This document shows, piece after piece, positions 1-11,687 of a stretch of DNA of 64,000 bases. Both the position numbers and the translations under genes were made by a program. The notes under the pieces were generated by a model. It was not told where the DNA came from, searched no databases, and saw only the letters and a program-made list of their open reading frames with translations. Where the stretch lies: positions 70,742,374-70,806,373 of the forward strand of contig OW387133.1 in assembly GCA_936440205.1 (NCBI GenBank), read 5' to 3'. Source of the DNA: Lepidonotus clava. Its lineage: Eukaryota; Annelida; Polychaeta; Phyllodocida; Polynoidae. The first letter of the stretch is position 1; the number at the start of each line of letters is the position of its first letter.

Positions 1-472
1 GAAAAAACAGGACGTCCTGTAATAACACATCACAAAACCGTCCTGTTATTTCAGGACGGGTTGTTTTCTTGGTATGATTTTTGAAACTTTTAAAAAATAA
101 AAATCAATAATAAAAAAATGCAACGATAGAATCTGAAAATGCAACGATCATTTTGATGCAAAAGATGTGTTCTTTCATGTCATATCATTTTTGAATTTAG
201 CAAACTCCTTATTTTCTGAGCATTTTTTTTTATGTAAATATATTAATGATAAAATTCTTATTCATGAAATTGTCAAAATGGAAAATGTTATATAATTCAT
301 GATAAATGCAGAATTTCATAATTTTTTTATCTTGCACATATAGAAGTATTATATCATGTTTATATTGTGCATTATTCATGTATAATTTCATCTGCAATAA
401 TTAGATAACATACTTTTTCATAATTGCCTGTTATTTCAGGACGTCCCGTTTTTACAGGACGTCCTGTTTTCC
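1..472. mobile_element. MITE with GGACGTCC-containing inverted ends
   Basis: The two ends carry inverted copies of AAACAGGACGTCCTGTAA (about 4-22 and 452-470). A second, degenerate GGACG motif lies just inside each end. The interior is very AT-rich and has no open frame. The element ends exactly where Penelope-like coding sequence begins (about 476, minus strand), so it probably inserted into that element. The left edge coincides with the window edge and may be incomplete. The superfamily is unknown. Confidence 0.6.
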
Positions 473-475
473 AGT

Positions 476-971
476 GGTGTCCCTAACCTGTTTATGGATG
501 ATGTAGATTTTTCTGTAGTGAATTTTATAGTCTCGTGGGCTGCATTGAGATACTCAATGAATTTCTCAATCTCTTGTTAACCATGTTGCCAGATATGAGA
601 GATGTCATCTATATAACAAAACCAAGCCCTTGGTCGGAGATGGTAAAAGTAGACAAATCTTCCTTTGAAATCGGTCATGAATATATTGAAAAATACATCC
701 ACCCAGCAACAGCATGGCTGATGGATAATGGTGAAGTGAGGTTAGGTACATGCCAGACTGCAGTATTTATAACCAACAGCTAGGAGCCTCTGATGTCCAA
801 AATATGTGGCTTGGAACACATGGTAAATGGCATTGGTGAGCCAGTAAGTCCATACCCCCAGCTATAATGATATAAGCAGCCATGCCTATATCACCCATAT
901 TCCACCTTGTGGCACCTTACTGAGAGCAAGTTTGTGGCAGTTTGCTTGCATTTTTTCATGGTACCGCAAGC
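476..971 (-). mobile_element. Penelope-like element 1, downstream part of reverse transcriptase (broken)
   Basis: Read on the minus strand, about 480-660 encodes the hallmark Penelope sequence W-x-CYIDDI-x-x-IWQHG, followed by IEKFIEYLNAAHETIKFT. This is the catalytic YIDD region and the block after it. Farther upstream on that strand the frame is interrupted by stops. The same element continues at 2143-2850; the two parts are separated by a DNA transposon (977-2142) flanked by a 5-bp target duplication. The MITE at 1-472 cuts the other end. The element is decayed and cannot be autonomous. Confidence 0.8.
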
Positions 972-976
972 AAATA

Positions 977-2142
977 CTAGGCTCAATCTAGGATTTGATC
1001 TTATTTAGCCAATCTGGCTAAAATCAAGTCAAGTTTTTCCATTTTCTTTAGCCAGATTCGAAAATCTTAGCCAAATTTTCACCCTCAATATATAGTGTGT
1101 ATAACATCTGTTTATTGTTATCTATTATAGAGATAAATTCATTGATATAATATCATAATGTATTTTCATGAATATTTAGAAGAAAAATATAACAGATTCC
1201 AGTCTTCAAAATTAATGTGGTATTTTTTTGTGCGCCTGCCTGTTGCATATGTTTTGAATATGCCAATTTAAATATGTGTACATCAGTACATCAGTACAAA
1301 AACACTGGGTGCACAATGCCGAAAATTGTGTGCCCATCGGCAGAAATGTGCCGGCTGGGCGCAGGGCACAGCTTTAATTTTGAACACTGGATTATTTTAG
1401 TGAAATCACTTTATGTGAATAGTAACAGGGGCAGATACAAATATTTTAGAAAGAGAGGGGGTGCACATAATATTTCCTTTAGACCCCAATCTGGCCATTG
1501 TTGCCCAAGGGTGTGCTCCCCGATCCTGCCATGGCCGCCCGGAAAAATGACATTTTCCCATAATTTTTCCATATTTTTCAAAAAGGGAACACTTAAATTT
1601 CTGTTTAAGGTACAGAAATGGCAAATATATCGTTTAAAAGCTGATTTAATTACACGTGCTTCAAACCAGATTTCAATACTTCTAATATTAAAGTGTGAGT
1701 AACTCTCTGAATGTTATCAATTGAAACAAATTCAAGGGATTTCTTAGGGAAATCCTGGGAAATCCTGGGGAAATCCAGCAATTCATCCTCCTAATCGATG
1801 GGGTCTAAATGGTTAAAAAGGGTTCCAGTTTTACATTAAAAAACTGGGGACCTAAGTATACCTCCAACACTGTGGATTATCTTCTGAGTAAATTGCTTTT
1901 GACAATTATTATCTTGGCTCAGTATTAGCTCAGTCTTAATAATCTGTTTAAATGATTTACTTCATGAGAATGTGCATCAAATTAGAATATCATGCAATAT
2001 ATCAAATGAAAGCTATGAGATTTCTTTCTGATCAAAACTTTTGCCAGTCTGGCAAATTTTATAACTTGTTTTTCCATATTTTTAGCCAGTTTGAATTCAA
2101 ATTCGTCCTACACAAATTGGCGAACAGCCAGCATGAGCCTAG
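977..2142. mobile_element. Non-autonomous DNA transposon with CTAGGCTCA ends
   Basis: The element starts CTAGGCTCA and ends TGAGCCTAG, a perfect 9-bp inverted pair. Longer imperfect inverted similarity runs inward, with GCCA-x-x-CTGGC motifs near both ends. AAATA flanks it directly on both sides (972-976 and 2143-2147), as expected of a 5-bp target-site duplication. It separates two parts of a Penelope-like reverse transcriptase. No transposase frame is present. A TTAA-type MITE (1475-1812) is nested inside, so at least three insertion layers are visible. Confidence 0.7.
1475..1812 (+). mobile_element. TTAA-type MITE, family A, copy 1 (degenerate)
   Basis: This copy begins CCTTTAGACCCCAATC and ends GGGGTCTAAATGG followed by TTAA. 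It shares the same internal order of motifs as 40562-40904: GGCCGCCCGGAAAAATGAC, an ATATCGTTT-x-AAAGCTGATTTAAT block, and an AATCC-x-GCAATTCAT block. Its length, 338 bp, matches the better copy (343 bp). The left TTAA is no longer clear. Confidence 0.7.
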
Positions 2143-2850
2143 AAATACTGTACATTGTTATATAGCCTTAAGCCTCTTCATTGGGGATGTAAGTGCACAT
2201 TGAACTAACATTGAGTGTTAGCAGAATTTCTGAACCTGTAAGGTCCTTGAGATCAGCTGATTCATTTAGGAATTCTATGGTGTCACGTATATATGACTGA
2301 CTTTTCTTGATGATTGGCACTAGCTAGGCAGTGGTCAACAAAGGCTGATATGCATTCAGTAGACTTTTGTTGGTGGACACTATTGGGCGGCTGGGGAATG
2401 GGAAAATCTTGTGGATTTTGGGTAAGAGGTAAAGTTGAGCCACGTGTGGTTCTGAGGTCCTGAGGAATTTGTCGATCTTGTCCGTGATCTCACCTTGTAG
2501 TTTCATTCTTTCAAGTTGTCTCTCTATCTGTTGGTTGTGAAAAGTCATGAGGTTTGACTCACTCTTCATATAGAAGTTCTCGTCCTTAAGCTGTCTCTCT
2601 CCTTCACTTATATAATCCAGCATATTTGGGATGACAATAGCCCCACCTTTATCAGCCAACCAGGCATAGGCAGAGAGGGTTGCTTCCCTTGAAGTATGCA
2701 AATGCCCTCATCCCATACAGCTTCTTATAATGACTTATGTTTGTACTATTCAGCCACTTTCCAAGCTGGCATGGCATGTCCTCATTAGGGTTCCAGGCGA
2801 TCGACGTGAAGCACCCCCATTGGTTACCCTTCTTACATCTCACCAACCTT
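2143..2850 (-). mobile_element. Penelope-like element 1, upstream part of reverse transcriptase (broken)
   Basis: Minus-strand frames encode a typical Penelope series: ADKGGAIVIPN, then a long helical stretch ending in FLRTSEPHVAQLYLLPKIHK, then PSRPIVS, then a degenerate form of the SLYTNIPHEE motif near 2150-2200. LPKIHK-x-x-x-P-x-RPIVS is diagnostic of the PLE reverse-transcriptase family rather than of LINE or Gypsy enzymes. The reading frame changes several times and contains stops. This part joins 476-971 across a transposon insertion. The upstream end fades near 2850, where a SINE begins. Confidence 0.85.
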
Positions 2851-2854
2851 GGAG

Positions 2855-4075
2855 ACCAGACTCAGTAGCTCAATTGGAAGAGTGCCCGCTTCGAGTCTGG
2901 GAGGTCTTGGGATTTATCCCTGGCAAAGTCACACCAAAGCCTTTAACCCCTTCCACCCCATAAGGCCATATTTGGCCACCATATGAGTGTTACTCATAAA
3001 ATGACACCTCTTTGAGGGTTTTATCCTGATTATAAAATGGGTACTTCACCTACACTCATGAAGTAAATATCAAAATATGCCCAAAGTTCCAAGGAACCTT
3101 ACACTCTTTGGATTATCATTCTTTGATGTTTAGATATTTTAAAACATATGTTCCAGTAAAGGCTTTTATAGTCAATAAAAGGCAAATCTGTCTATTCTGG
3201 GAAATCAGCCTCTTGAAAGCATTAATTAAGGAATTATTGGTGAAAAAACATTTTTTCACATTTTTTTATGGAAAAGTTTGACTTAGATAGAAATTTCCTG
3301 GGAATTCAATCATTTTCATAGAAATATCTTATCTTTTGCAAATGATGCATTATGGGAAATTTTCAACGGAATGTTTTTTCAAAGAAATCCTTCATATAAT
3401 GAGGTTGTTAGGTTACCATGGTTACAGAAAAAAGAACATTCTGAGTCAATGGAACAATTTTCATGCGTAATGTAGGAAATATGTTTTTCTGACTAATACT
3501 TCAAACAGTTAGATAAAAGACCAAGTCAATCAAAAGTTATTGTATTCTAAACATTTTTCTGAATAAGAAATGCATTTTTTCTAAGTATACAAGGTCAAGT
3601 TAAAGTTACCATAGCATAGAAACAAAGATGACAATCAGAACAGGAGGGTTTCTATTGTACAAGAAGTATGGGAGTTCAAATGACCATATCTAAGCTTCTA
3701 AACGGAATTTTTTAATATGGTTTACAGCTTTAGAAAGCATTTCTTCTGTAGTACACACATATTTTTATCTGTTAACCTCAGGAATAGAGGGGTGAAGGGG
3801 TTAACAATGGCAGTGGTCACTGCTTGTCTGGCACTTGGTATTAAGTAAGGACCATGAAACATAACTGGTCAGCCCGGTGTCAGTATAATGTGACTGTGTG
3901 GGGTATTGTGTGGGCCTTAGTGTGTGGGCCTTAGATATCTTAGTGTGGCAGCACTATAAAGAGGGCATTGGGTCCCACTGCTACAAATAGGCATCGCATC
4001 TCACAGATTCGGTCACAGCCCATGTGGTGTAAAACTAGCTGCAAAGCTTTACCCTGTGCAGTCTGGTAAAAGAAC
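2855..4075 (+). mobile_element. tRNA-derived SINE, split by a MITE
   Basis: About 2862-2940 reads like the internal promoter of a tRNA gene: an A-box-like block (AGCTCAATTGGAAGAGTGCC) and a B-box-like block (GGTCTTGGGATTTATCC). The SINE body resumes at 3805 and runs to about 4075. It includes GTGTCAGTATAATGTGAC and GGCAGCACTATAAA, a segment I associate with tRNA-derived SINEs of marine invertebrates from memory. The interruption (2947-3800) is a TTAA-flanked MITE. The exact 3' end is unclear because it runs into a Gypsy fossil. Confidence 0.65.
2947..3800. mobile_element. TTAA-flanked MITE, family B, inserted in the SINE
   Basis: TTAA sits on both sides (2943-2946 and 3801-3804). The ends are inverted: CCCCTTCCACCCC on the left and GGGGTGAAGGGG on the right. 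The 854 bp interior is AT-rich and non-coding. TTAA target duplication with ends starting in CCC is the piggyBac pattern, so this is probably a piggyBac-type non-autonomous element. It splits the SINE between its tRNA-like head and its body. Confidence 0.75.
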
Positions 4076-4659
4076 CCTGACAGGTTGGCCAGATGTTAAA
4101 CTAATCCAACATCGATCATCTCACCAACCCCCCGGCCCCAATCCAATACTTTCATGATCAGTGCTGGGCCAGTCCATGGGAACCTCAATTTTGTTCCTTT
4201 CTCTCTACCACCGTATCATTTAGCCAGACCAATTCACGGGCGTGAAACTCTTGACAGGCCACCTATCCATTGGTGAATGGTGGCTCGTTTCAATCCCTTT
4301 AATGTTCCTCTTTAGGCCTTGCGCAGCTCCTCCTCCAGTGTCATCAAGAAGTATGAATGATCTTCCATGCTGATCTTCCATGCTGATCTTCCATGGCGTC
4401 TTCTTGGGCTGCAATGGTTTGCCATAGATTGCCTGCTGCAGCATCCTTGTCTGTCTACCCAACATTATCATATTCGGGGTCACCCCTATACTAGCTTGTG
4501 GTGATATATAATAACTCATCATGATCAAAGGCACCATCGCATCCCAGTCTCGTCCTGTTGTGAGGCAGATTGTGCAAAGACAACACCCTATAGCACAGAA
4601 GCTTTGTTCGACGTATCCGTCACTCTGCGGTTGATAGGGAGTGGTTCGCCTCTTATTTA

Positions 4660-5280
4660 TTTCACCCCCGATACATAGTCGCCTATCTTTTAACACTGAC
4701 GGACCCCTGCGAGTCAGCCAGGGCGATACAACCTTTGTATAGCCCTGGTGTGACGTCACACCCGGGCATCCAGGTCGCCGCAGGGTGAGGTAAACAAAAG
4801 GTAAACAAACGTAAACAACTACGCTAAAAAACGCATAATAAACGTATAATTTCTGTCAGAAACGCATTAATAGTAAACAAATATGTAGCAGGAGATGGAA
4901 TACCAACAGTTTGATGAATATCTTTGTTTATTTTCGATGTTTACACTCTTCACATTGACCGGATGTTGTTTGTTTTTGTTTGCCTGTGATACGGTAGGTG
5001 GCGCCGTAAACAAACGTAATCAACAACGCATAAAACCTGCATAATAAACGCATAATTCCTGTCTGAAACGTATAATTAGTAAACAAATATGTAAAAGGAG
5101 GTGAAATAAATTCAATACTGACCTTGGTCGGGGTCCTGCGCCTCTGTATTTCGTCTCAGGGGCTGGTTGGGCGAGGGTCCGCTAGAGGGCCGTCAGGCCC
5201 GATAGCGGACCCTCGCCCAACCAGCCCCCTCGCCACAACACAGGGCGCGGGACCCCGACCAAGGTCAGTATCTACTTAGT
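4660..5280. mobile_element. Insertion with duplicated segment and long hairpin
   Basis: The segment interrupts integrase coding sequence of the Gypsy fossil. It contains two direct copies of a block of about 90 bp (about 4794-4885 and 5009-5100; shared words GTAAACAAACGTAA, GCATAATAAACG and AGTAAACAAATATGTA). A near-perfect hairpin follows at 5117-5270. GTGAAATAAAT near 5101 has an inverted counterpart near 4658, possibly the remains of inverted ends. No protein is encoded. The element class is unknown. Confidence 0.45.
5117..5270. repeat. Long near-perfect hairpin
   Basis: An outer stem of about 26 bp (ACTGACCTTGGTCGGGGTCC on the left, its complement ending at about 5269) has one mismatch. 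An inner stem of about 26 bp (around GGCTGGTTGGGCGAGGGTCC) pairs across a short GC-rich loop near 5190. Bases between the two stems differ. The high identity suggests recent formation or conservation by conversion. Confidence 0.8.
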
Positions 5281-7490
5281 ATACCAAACAATATGCAAAC
5301 CTCCACTACCACCTCTGACTTAAAGTTCGTGCCCTGGTCTGAGTGCAACTATCTGAATGCCACCATCTTTTCAGCCACCATCATGGCATGTTGGTCTGGA
5401 ATCGGCAAACACTCTAGCCATTATTTTGGTGAAATAACATCCCACCACCAAACAGTATTTTTTTCCCTGTGCAGTGACCAGATACAGGCTATATCCATCG
5501 CCAACAGTTTCATTGGCTCCCCTACCATGTATTGGTGTAGTGGCTCATGCCTTTCTCTTCTCTTTCCCACTGCACATTCTTTCAGAGCCCCGGCCAGTAG
5601 AATTCCTGCTTGGGGAGTCCTCACCACCCCAAAGTGAGCTCTAGATGCCCCACAGTGGTACTAACTCTGCCTGTTTACTCTGGGTATGACTAGCTGGTAT
5701 CTCCATCCTTGACCCTCTAGTTCATAATATTTGCAATGCATAACTCGGTTAACTAAACTTAGTCTCTCCCATTGTCACAGCAGTATCTTATGTCTCTCTT
5801 GACTCCGCCATTACAGCTTCCCACTCATCAGCTTCTTTCAGCATGTACATCCATCCCAAATCACTATCCTCTTTCTGGGCCTCTCTAACTCCTGAGGCAA
5901 CCCTGCCAGCTCATATCCTTGACTCCTCCTGACAGCCCACCCATTGTGTTTGTGCTCTCTGCCACACTGCTTGCATGCGGTTAACAAGATGAAGTGTCCA
6001 TGTTCTCATGTTTCCTTCCAGGCCTGTGCTGGAACAATATTGTGTGCATCACTCACGTTGATCCAGTCGGTGGCTTGCTCCATAGGTTCTTTTTTCTGCA
6101 GCCAGCTCAACATGCTGTTTTCTGTCCTGAAGATGACTTTACTGTAGATGTAACATCAGAAGTGCTTTAAGGCTTGTATAATAGCTAACAGCTTCTTCCG
6201 GATGGAACAGTATTTCTTTTTGTTTCATCCCAGGGCTTTGCTCACTTAATCTTGCTAGTGAAAGAGCATGGCGCTGGTCCCTACATCGCTGGCATCCAAG
6301 TCCATCCACCACTGCCCATCTACCTTGGGAAACCAAAGTATCAAAGCTGTGATCAATGCCTGTTTCAGGATGTCAGAGGCCTTCTGTGTGTCCTCTTGTT
6401 CCTCTCAAATGATGTATCTTTTTTCGCTAACTTGTAGAATGGGGCTGTGAGCTCCTTGAAATATTTTATATGACGCCGGTAGTTAGACCAGGATGTCATC
6501 CAGGTAGACCAAGCACTCTTCCTAAGTGTTACCTTTAAGAGAACGTTTCATGAGGTGTTGGAATGTTGCTGTGGCATTGACTAACCTGGACAGCATCACC
6601 TCAAATTCAAAACTGTCAGTATCCACTAGCCAAGTTAAGGCTGCAGAAGAACAAACTCCCTTACAAAGTATCTAAGCTGTCCTCTATACAGGGAAGGGTA
6701 TAGGTTCATTGGCTTGATTTAGTTTCTGATAGAAAATGCAAAAGCGTTTGTCCCCATCTTTTTTCTTAACAACCATGGTCAGACTGCTCCAAGCACTGCT
6801 GTTTTCCTGAATGATCCCCAATCTCAGCATTATCATCCACTAGTCTTTGTTCTTCTTCCTGGCATGCCACTAGGTACCGCCCCACATGCTGCTTAACAGG
6901 CATCTGGTCCCCCATGTTGATCTGATGCTACACCAGGTCTGTTCACTGGTTGCCTCCTGCAGCATCTCTGCAATGGCCTCGGGCTGCTCATGCCAACAAT
7001 GCTCAGGCTCTTGGATCTCTTCTGCAGCTATTCTTGCAGTCCTGAGGCATGGCCTTTTCCTGGATGGTGTAATCATTGATGAAATATGCCCAGGATGCCA
7101 GTTTTTGTGCATTATGTGCTCCTTTGCTGACTGGTTCTTTGCATGCTTTAATTCTGCTAGCTCCTGCAGCATGTTGCAGGTGTTCTTCTATTGCCCAAAC
7201 CATCGTCTGAGGCTGTTGAATCTTGCTGTGAACATTAACCATTCTCAGGCTGGCAGTCTGATGAAATATATGCGTGCTGTTCCTGTCAATGATAAGAGGA
7301 GCAGCGATGCCTTCTCCCCTTTGGTCCACTGCCCCAAGGCTGCATATTTTTCTAACTGATTTATCCATCCCTTGAAGTCTACATTCCCATCATTTTTCTC
7401 TGGCCGATGGTTAAACCTCTTTAATTTCAGCCCTGTGTCCTTCACTTGTTGCGCATTGGCCTTTTCAGCTGTCAAGACAATCATAATATT

Positions 7491-8210
7491 GTACCATTAC
7501 TTGAATAATTACATGTATACAATGATAGTCTACAAACAGACAATTAGTTCATGACTTTAGCACATACAGTGGTCCTTCTATATACGGCCCCTCTCACCAA
7601 TTGTCACCTCTCTTATGTGGCCAGATATTCATGGTACAGACACTTTTCTCTCTTTATTTACCCCTCACCAGTGGCCACCCCTCAGACGTGGCCAGCGGCC
7701 ACACTTTTGAGGTCCCAAACGGCCACAAAACCCCTTACTAGCAGCCAAAAGGTCCTATCAAGAGGCTAGTATCCAAAATTAAGGTTTAAATAAGTGCACT
7801 CACCGGTTGCATAGCTTTGAAATGTGTGCAGCGGGGAGTCTTTTATTGCACCCTCAGTGATATAGGGCTATTTATTCAAATAAAAGTGTGTGCATCTGCC
7901 AGATGCACACTATTAAAAAGCATGCACCCTGCTGCAAAAACATACACCAAGGCTGCATATTATAAAATCGGACACTGATTGTTGGGACATGCTCAGAGAA
8001 CAATAAATGACTGGTCGCACCTAAAATGATAAAGAGGGAGGTGTAAGGAGTGATTAATCAAACCTAAACAGTGTTCAGAACTAACGCCTGCCCGTTAGTC
8101 AAAGGCCAAGAATTTATTTTTTTTACACACAAATGGTGTGCCTCTAATTGGACTTATAGCAATAGGAATCTTTTAAGGATTATTTCTAACTTAAATGTTT
8201 CCTAATTGTT
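7491..8210. other. No gene seen
   Basis: This stretch has short open frames without recognisable motifs. TACAGTGGTCC near 7567 followed by GGCCCCTCT resembles the ends of pogo/Tigger-type elements, but no matching second end was found. GTGGCCA-type words recur at 7610-7720. Nothing else can be supported. Confidence 0.4.
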
Positions 8211-8214
8211 GTAA

Positions 8215-9470
8215 TCAATCAAGCGATCTAGATGTGCCACTAATGCTGGTATTTTCATTAGAGGCACATATTGTGGTGTGTCTTCTATGCTGTTTTTTTA
8301 TGCAAATATATATGTATATAAAACATGGCACTGATAACAAAAGGCATCTCTTGAGAAATATTATGTATTTAAATGTGCCACTAGTGTGGTGCTTTATCAT
8401 AGAATGTATATGTGTCACTAATGCTAATAATTATCTAATGACAAATTCCACCTTTAGTGGCACATACTATGGTGTGCCCCTAACGCTGTTTCTTTATACA
8501 CATATATATGGTGCGCCTTTAATGCTGTTTTTTTATACACATTTATATATGGTGTGCCTCTAATTCTGATTTTTCATACACATATATGGTGTGCCTCTAA
8601 TGATGGTTTGTAATACACATATATATGGTGTGCCTGTAATTCTGGTTTTTTATACATATATATATACGGTGTGCCTCTAATGTTTTTCATACACATAATA
8701 TATGGTGTGCTTCTAATGCTAGTTTTTTACACACATATATATGGTGTGCCTCTAATACTGTTTTTATACACATATAGTGTGCCTCTAATACTGTTTTTAT
8801 ACACATATATGGTGTGCCTTTAATGCTGGTTTTTTTATACATATATATATATAGTGTGCCTCTAATGATGTGTTTTTTACGCACAAATGGTGTGCCTCTA
8901 ATGCTAGTTTTTTATACACATATATGGTGTGCCTCTAATGCTGGTTTTTTTATATACGCATAATGGTGTGCCTCTAATGCTGGTTTTTTATACACATATT
9001 AATGGTGTGCCTCTAATGCTGGTTTTTTATACACATATATATGGTGTGCCTCTATTGCTGATTTTTTTATACACATATATATGGTGTGCCTCTAATGCTG
9101 TGTTTTTTACACCCAAATGGTGCCTCTAATGCTGTTTTTTTATACACATATATGGTGTGCCTCTAATGCTGGTTTTTTATATACACATAATGGTGTGCCT
9201 CTAATGCTGGTTTTTTGTACACTTATATATGGTGTGCCTCTAATGCTGGTTTTTTATACACATATATACACATAAAAGAATTACAATCATAGCGAAAGGA
9301 GTCTTTTGAGAAATATTTTTTATTCAAATGTGTCCTAAGTATGGTTATTTATGACAAAATGTGTGTGTGCCTCTAATGTTGGTATATGAAAAATACCAGC
9401 ATTAGAGGCACACATTTGCGTGTGCCTCTAATGCTGGTTTAATCATTAGAAAAATATTAGGGGCACACAG
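8215..9470. repeat. Minisatellite, unit about 40 bp
   Basis: More than twenty tandem units of GTGTGCCTCTAATGCTGG plus a T-run and TATACACATATAT occur. They are regular from about 8470 to 9290 and degenerate on either side. Inverted copies of the unit core occur at both flanks (TTAGAGGCACA near 8262, AGCATTAGAGGCACAC near 9400), and related words (GTGCCACTAATGCTGGT) lie at 8235 and about 9640. The array may have grown from the terminal repeat of a DNA transposon. Any open frames across it are artefacts of the repeat. Confidence 0.85.
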
Positions 9471-9658
9471 AAAAACCTATATCTTTTGGTATTCATAGTA
9501 CAATGTATATATCAATAAGATTTGTTCTAGCCTTTAATTAAACATTTCATTTCAATATGGGACATATATGTATTGTTGCCAAGCAACCCTGAAAGATTCT
9601 AGATATGTGCCCCTAATACCTGTTTTTTTCATAAAGAGCCACTAATGCTGGTTCTAGG

Positions 9659-9661
<3 letters not shown>

Positions 9662-9693
<32 letters not shown>
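9662..9693. repeat. (TA)n microsatellite
   Basis: An uninterrupted TA dinucleotide run of about 30 bp, followed by TGACCC. Confidence 0.95.
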
Positions 9694-9695
<2 letters not shown>

Positions 9696-10283
9696 CCCTG
9701 GGATTTCCAGCCTAATGGAAATGCCTATTAATGGCTCTAGAGCCTTTATTTAGCTTAGAAATCATTAAAATAAGAAAAATAAGCTAAATCCATGCTAAAA
9801 ATGAAATTTCTAGTGAAAAAAATTAGGATTTTTTGGATTTTGTTGCCATGGTAGCTGGAATGTTCATAGAACGTCCAAACTCGCCGATACTACAGTTATG
9901 CAAATGAGGGTTTCCATGGCAACCTTGGAACAAAATTTAGTTTTCAAAATTAGAAATTCTGAATCAAGGAACTGCTTGGCTATGTTCAGCAAAAAACAGA
10001 TTCTGAATATCTTCAAGAGACAGGAAATGGCAGTATATTTCCTGAAATCATATTTGGGATTTCAATTTTTGGCCTAGATTATAAATAAGTTACATCTTTG
10101 TAAATGCCAAAGACTGGTCTACTTCAGCATATTTAGCATATCCGACCTTTGTGTCTGCAAATTAACATAACATATTCTTTTTTCTTATAAGAATATTTAC
10201 CTAATTTTTTCAGTATTTGATTCCCCAATACACTATCTTAATATAATATTCCAGGCCATAAGACTGCTTTTCGCAGAGGATGC

Positions 10284-10286
<3 letters not shown>

Positions 10287-10315
<29 letters not shown>
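10287..10315. repeat. (TA)n microsatellite
   Basis: An uninterrupted TA run of about 28 bp, again followed by TGACCC as at 9662. The shared flank suggests that both runs sit at the same position of one repeat family. Confidence 0.95.
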
Positions 10316-10316
<1 letters not shown>

Positions 10317-10433
10317 CCCAATGAGGGGAAAGGGTGCTCCTTGCAGGATTTTCAATTAAACCAATGTTGTTAACTTTGAAAAAGTGTTTTGATAAACTGT
10401 GTATGCTATGCATTATTTTGATGTATTAATGAA

Positions 10434-10565
10434 AACATTGGTTCTGTACGTACATATCTTGTTCTGTACAGACACATTTTGGTTCTGTATGTACACATCT
10501 TGGTTCTGTCATATGTCTTGGTTCTGTATGTAAATATCTTGGTTCTGAACTTATGTCTTGAATCT
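10434..10565. repeat. Short minisatellite, unit about 23-25 bp
   Basis: About six tandem units of CTTGGTTCTGTATGTACATAT are present. The unit contains the palindrome TGTACGTACA in its best copies. Related inverted copies lie at about 11377-11390 and 11525-11595. Confidence 0.75.
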
Positions 10566-10854
10566 AAGAGTACAGGGATATGTTACTTCTAAAGGTATAT
10601 TTTCATATCAAAGAGCTAATTTCAATTTGTGACCCAATGAGGGGAAAGGATGCTCCGTGCGGGATTTCTTATGAAGCCAATGTTGTAGAGCAGGTTCTCA
10701 GCTTTCAAATGATATCAAGCATGTTCAAATTTGATAATCATAGAGGAAGTTATCGACCCTTAAGCATAACACTGTCAGGATACCAGAAAATGAGGAAAAG
10801 CTTAATTTTCTTGTATTTATTGAGATTTTGCATACACTATCATAAATTATCATA

Positions 10855-11110
10855 ATTGCAAGTAAATATTCAAAAACACACTTTTATTCATTATTCTTTA
10901 ACCAGAAATGATAATTGTATTCTGCTTTCAATATTGAGACCTGAAAATAATAGTTTCTCATAGTTTACACTATTTTCTGAAAATCTGATGTATTTTAGTT
11001 TCCATGGCAACCAAATAGAATGAATTAAGTAAATTTCCCATATCAAAACGTTCCATTCACATTCCATATAGGAAAATATTCCATCATGATGGAATCTTTT
11101 GGGTATGATA
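10855..11110 (+). repeat. Dispersed AT-rich repeat, copy 1 of 4
   Basis: It shares an ordered series of words with 18590-18860, 19330-19560 and 27795-27965: GTAA-x-TA-x-TATTCA, TTTTATTCATTATT, AACCAG-x-x-ATGATA, TCTGTTTTCA and GGCAACCAAATAGAA. It has no coding capacity. The borders are not sharp, so the element type is unknown. Confidence 0.6.
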
Positions 11111-11687
11111 AATGAATTCTACATAAAAAGTTTTTTTCATAAATCTACTCATATCTCCTTATAGTACACGGAGGCATTTTGGGTAATGATCCAAACTGGA
11201 GGTATAACAAACAGACTATTTTTTCCATTCATGGACCATTTCCCACAGCTGGCCTGATAGTTTGTACTAAAGTAAGTGTGTTCTGGAATATAGTAAATGA
11301 CTGGTTTCCATGGCAACATCCCAAAAATCAGGCAATTCTAAACTTAACAGTATCTTTGACATATCTTCCTTAATATGTACAGAACCAAGGTCATTTTAAA
11401 AATTCTTACATATACGGACTGATTTCGAATTTAAAATGAAGACAGATGCAAAGCTGTACCATTTTTAGATGTTGTGAAAAGAAAAAAAACATTGTAAATC
11501 ATCTCTGGGAATTCGGAGTAAAAAAAGCTTGGTTCTGTACATACACAGCTGTACAGACAGAACCAATCTCTGTACGTACAGACCGAAGCTTTTAGTTACC
11601 AAATTACTCTTTATTCATGGAAAATTTGTGGCTTTTGTTGCAGGCTTTGAGCTTTCAAATGATACCAGGCATGTCCAAATCTGTTAA

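Larger units (their letters stand above)
4100..7490 (-). mobile_element. Ty3/Gypsy retrotransposon fossil 1
   Basis: On the minus strand the order is gag-like sequence (about 7.2-7.5 kb), decayed protease and reverse-transcriptase/RNase H remnants (about 5.6-7 kb), then integrase (about 5.6 down to 4.2 kb). The integrase shows the SDQG-x-NF block, a RTTPYQPQSDG block and the GVTPNMIMLGR block typical of Gypsy integrases. It is badly broken, with roughly ten or more interruptions, so it is old. A 0.6 kb foreign segment with repeats and a hairpin (4660-5280) lies within the integrase. No convincing LTR pair was found. Confidence 0.8.

Noticed and set aside
1217-1702. 161-codon open frame
   Set aside because: It runs across a nested MITE inside a non-autonomous transposon and has no recognisable domain.
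8195-9130. Open frames of 60-120 codons across the 8.2-9.1 kb array
   Set aside because: They are simple translations of the 40-bp tandem unit.
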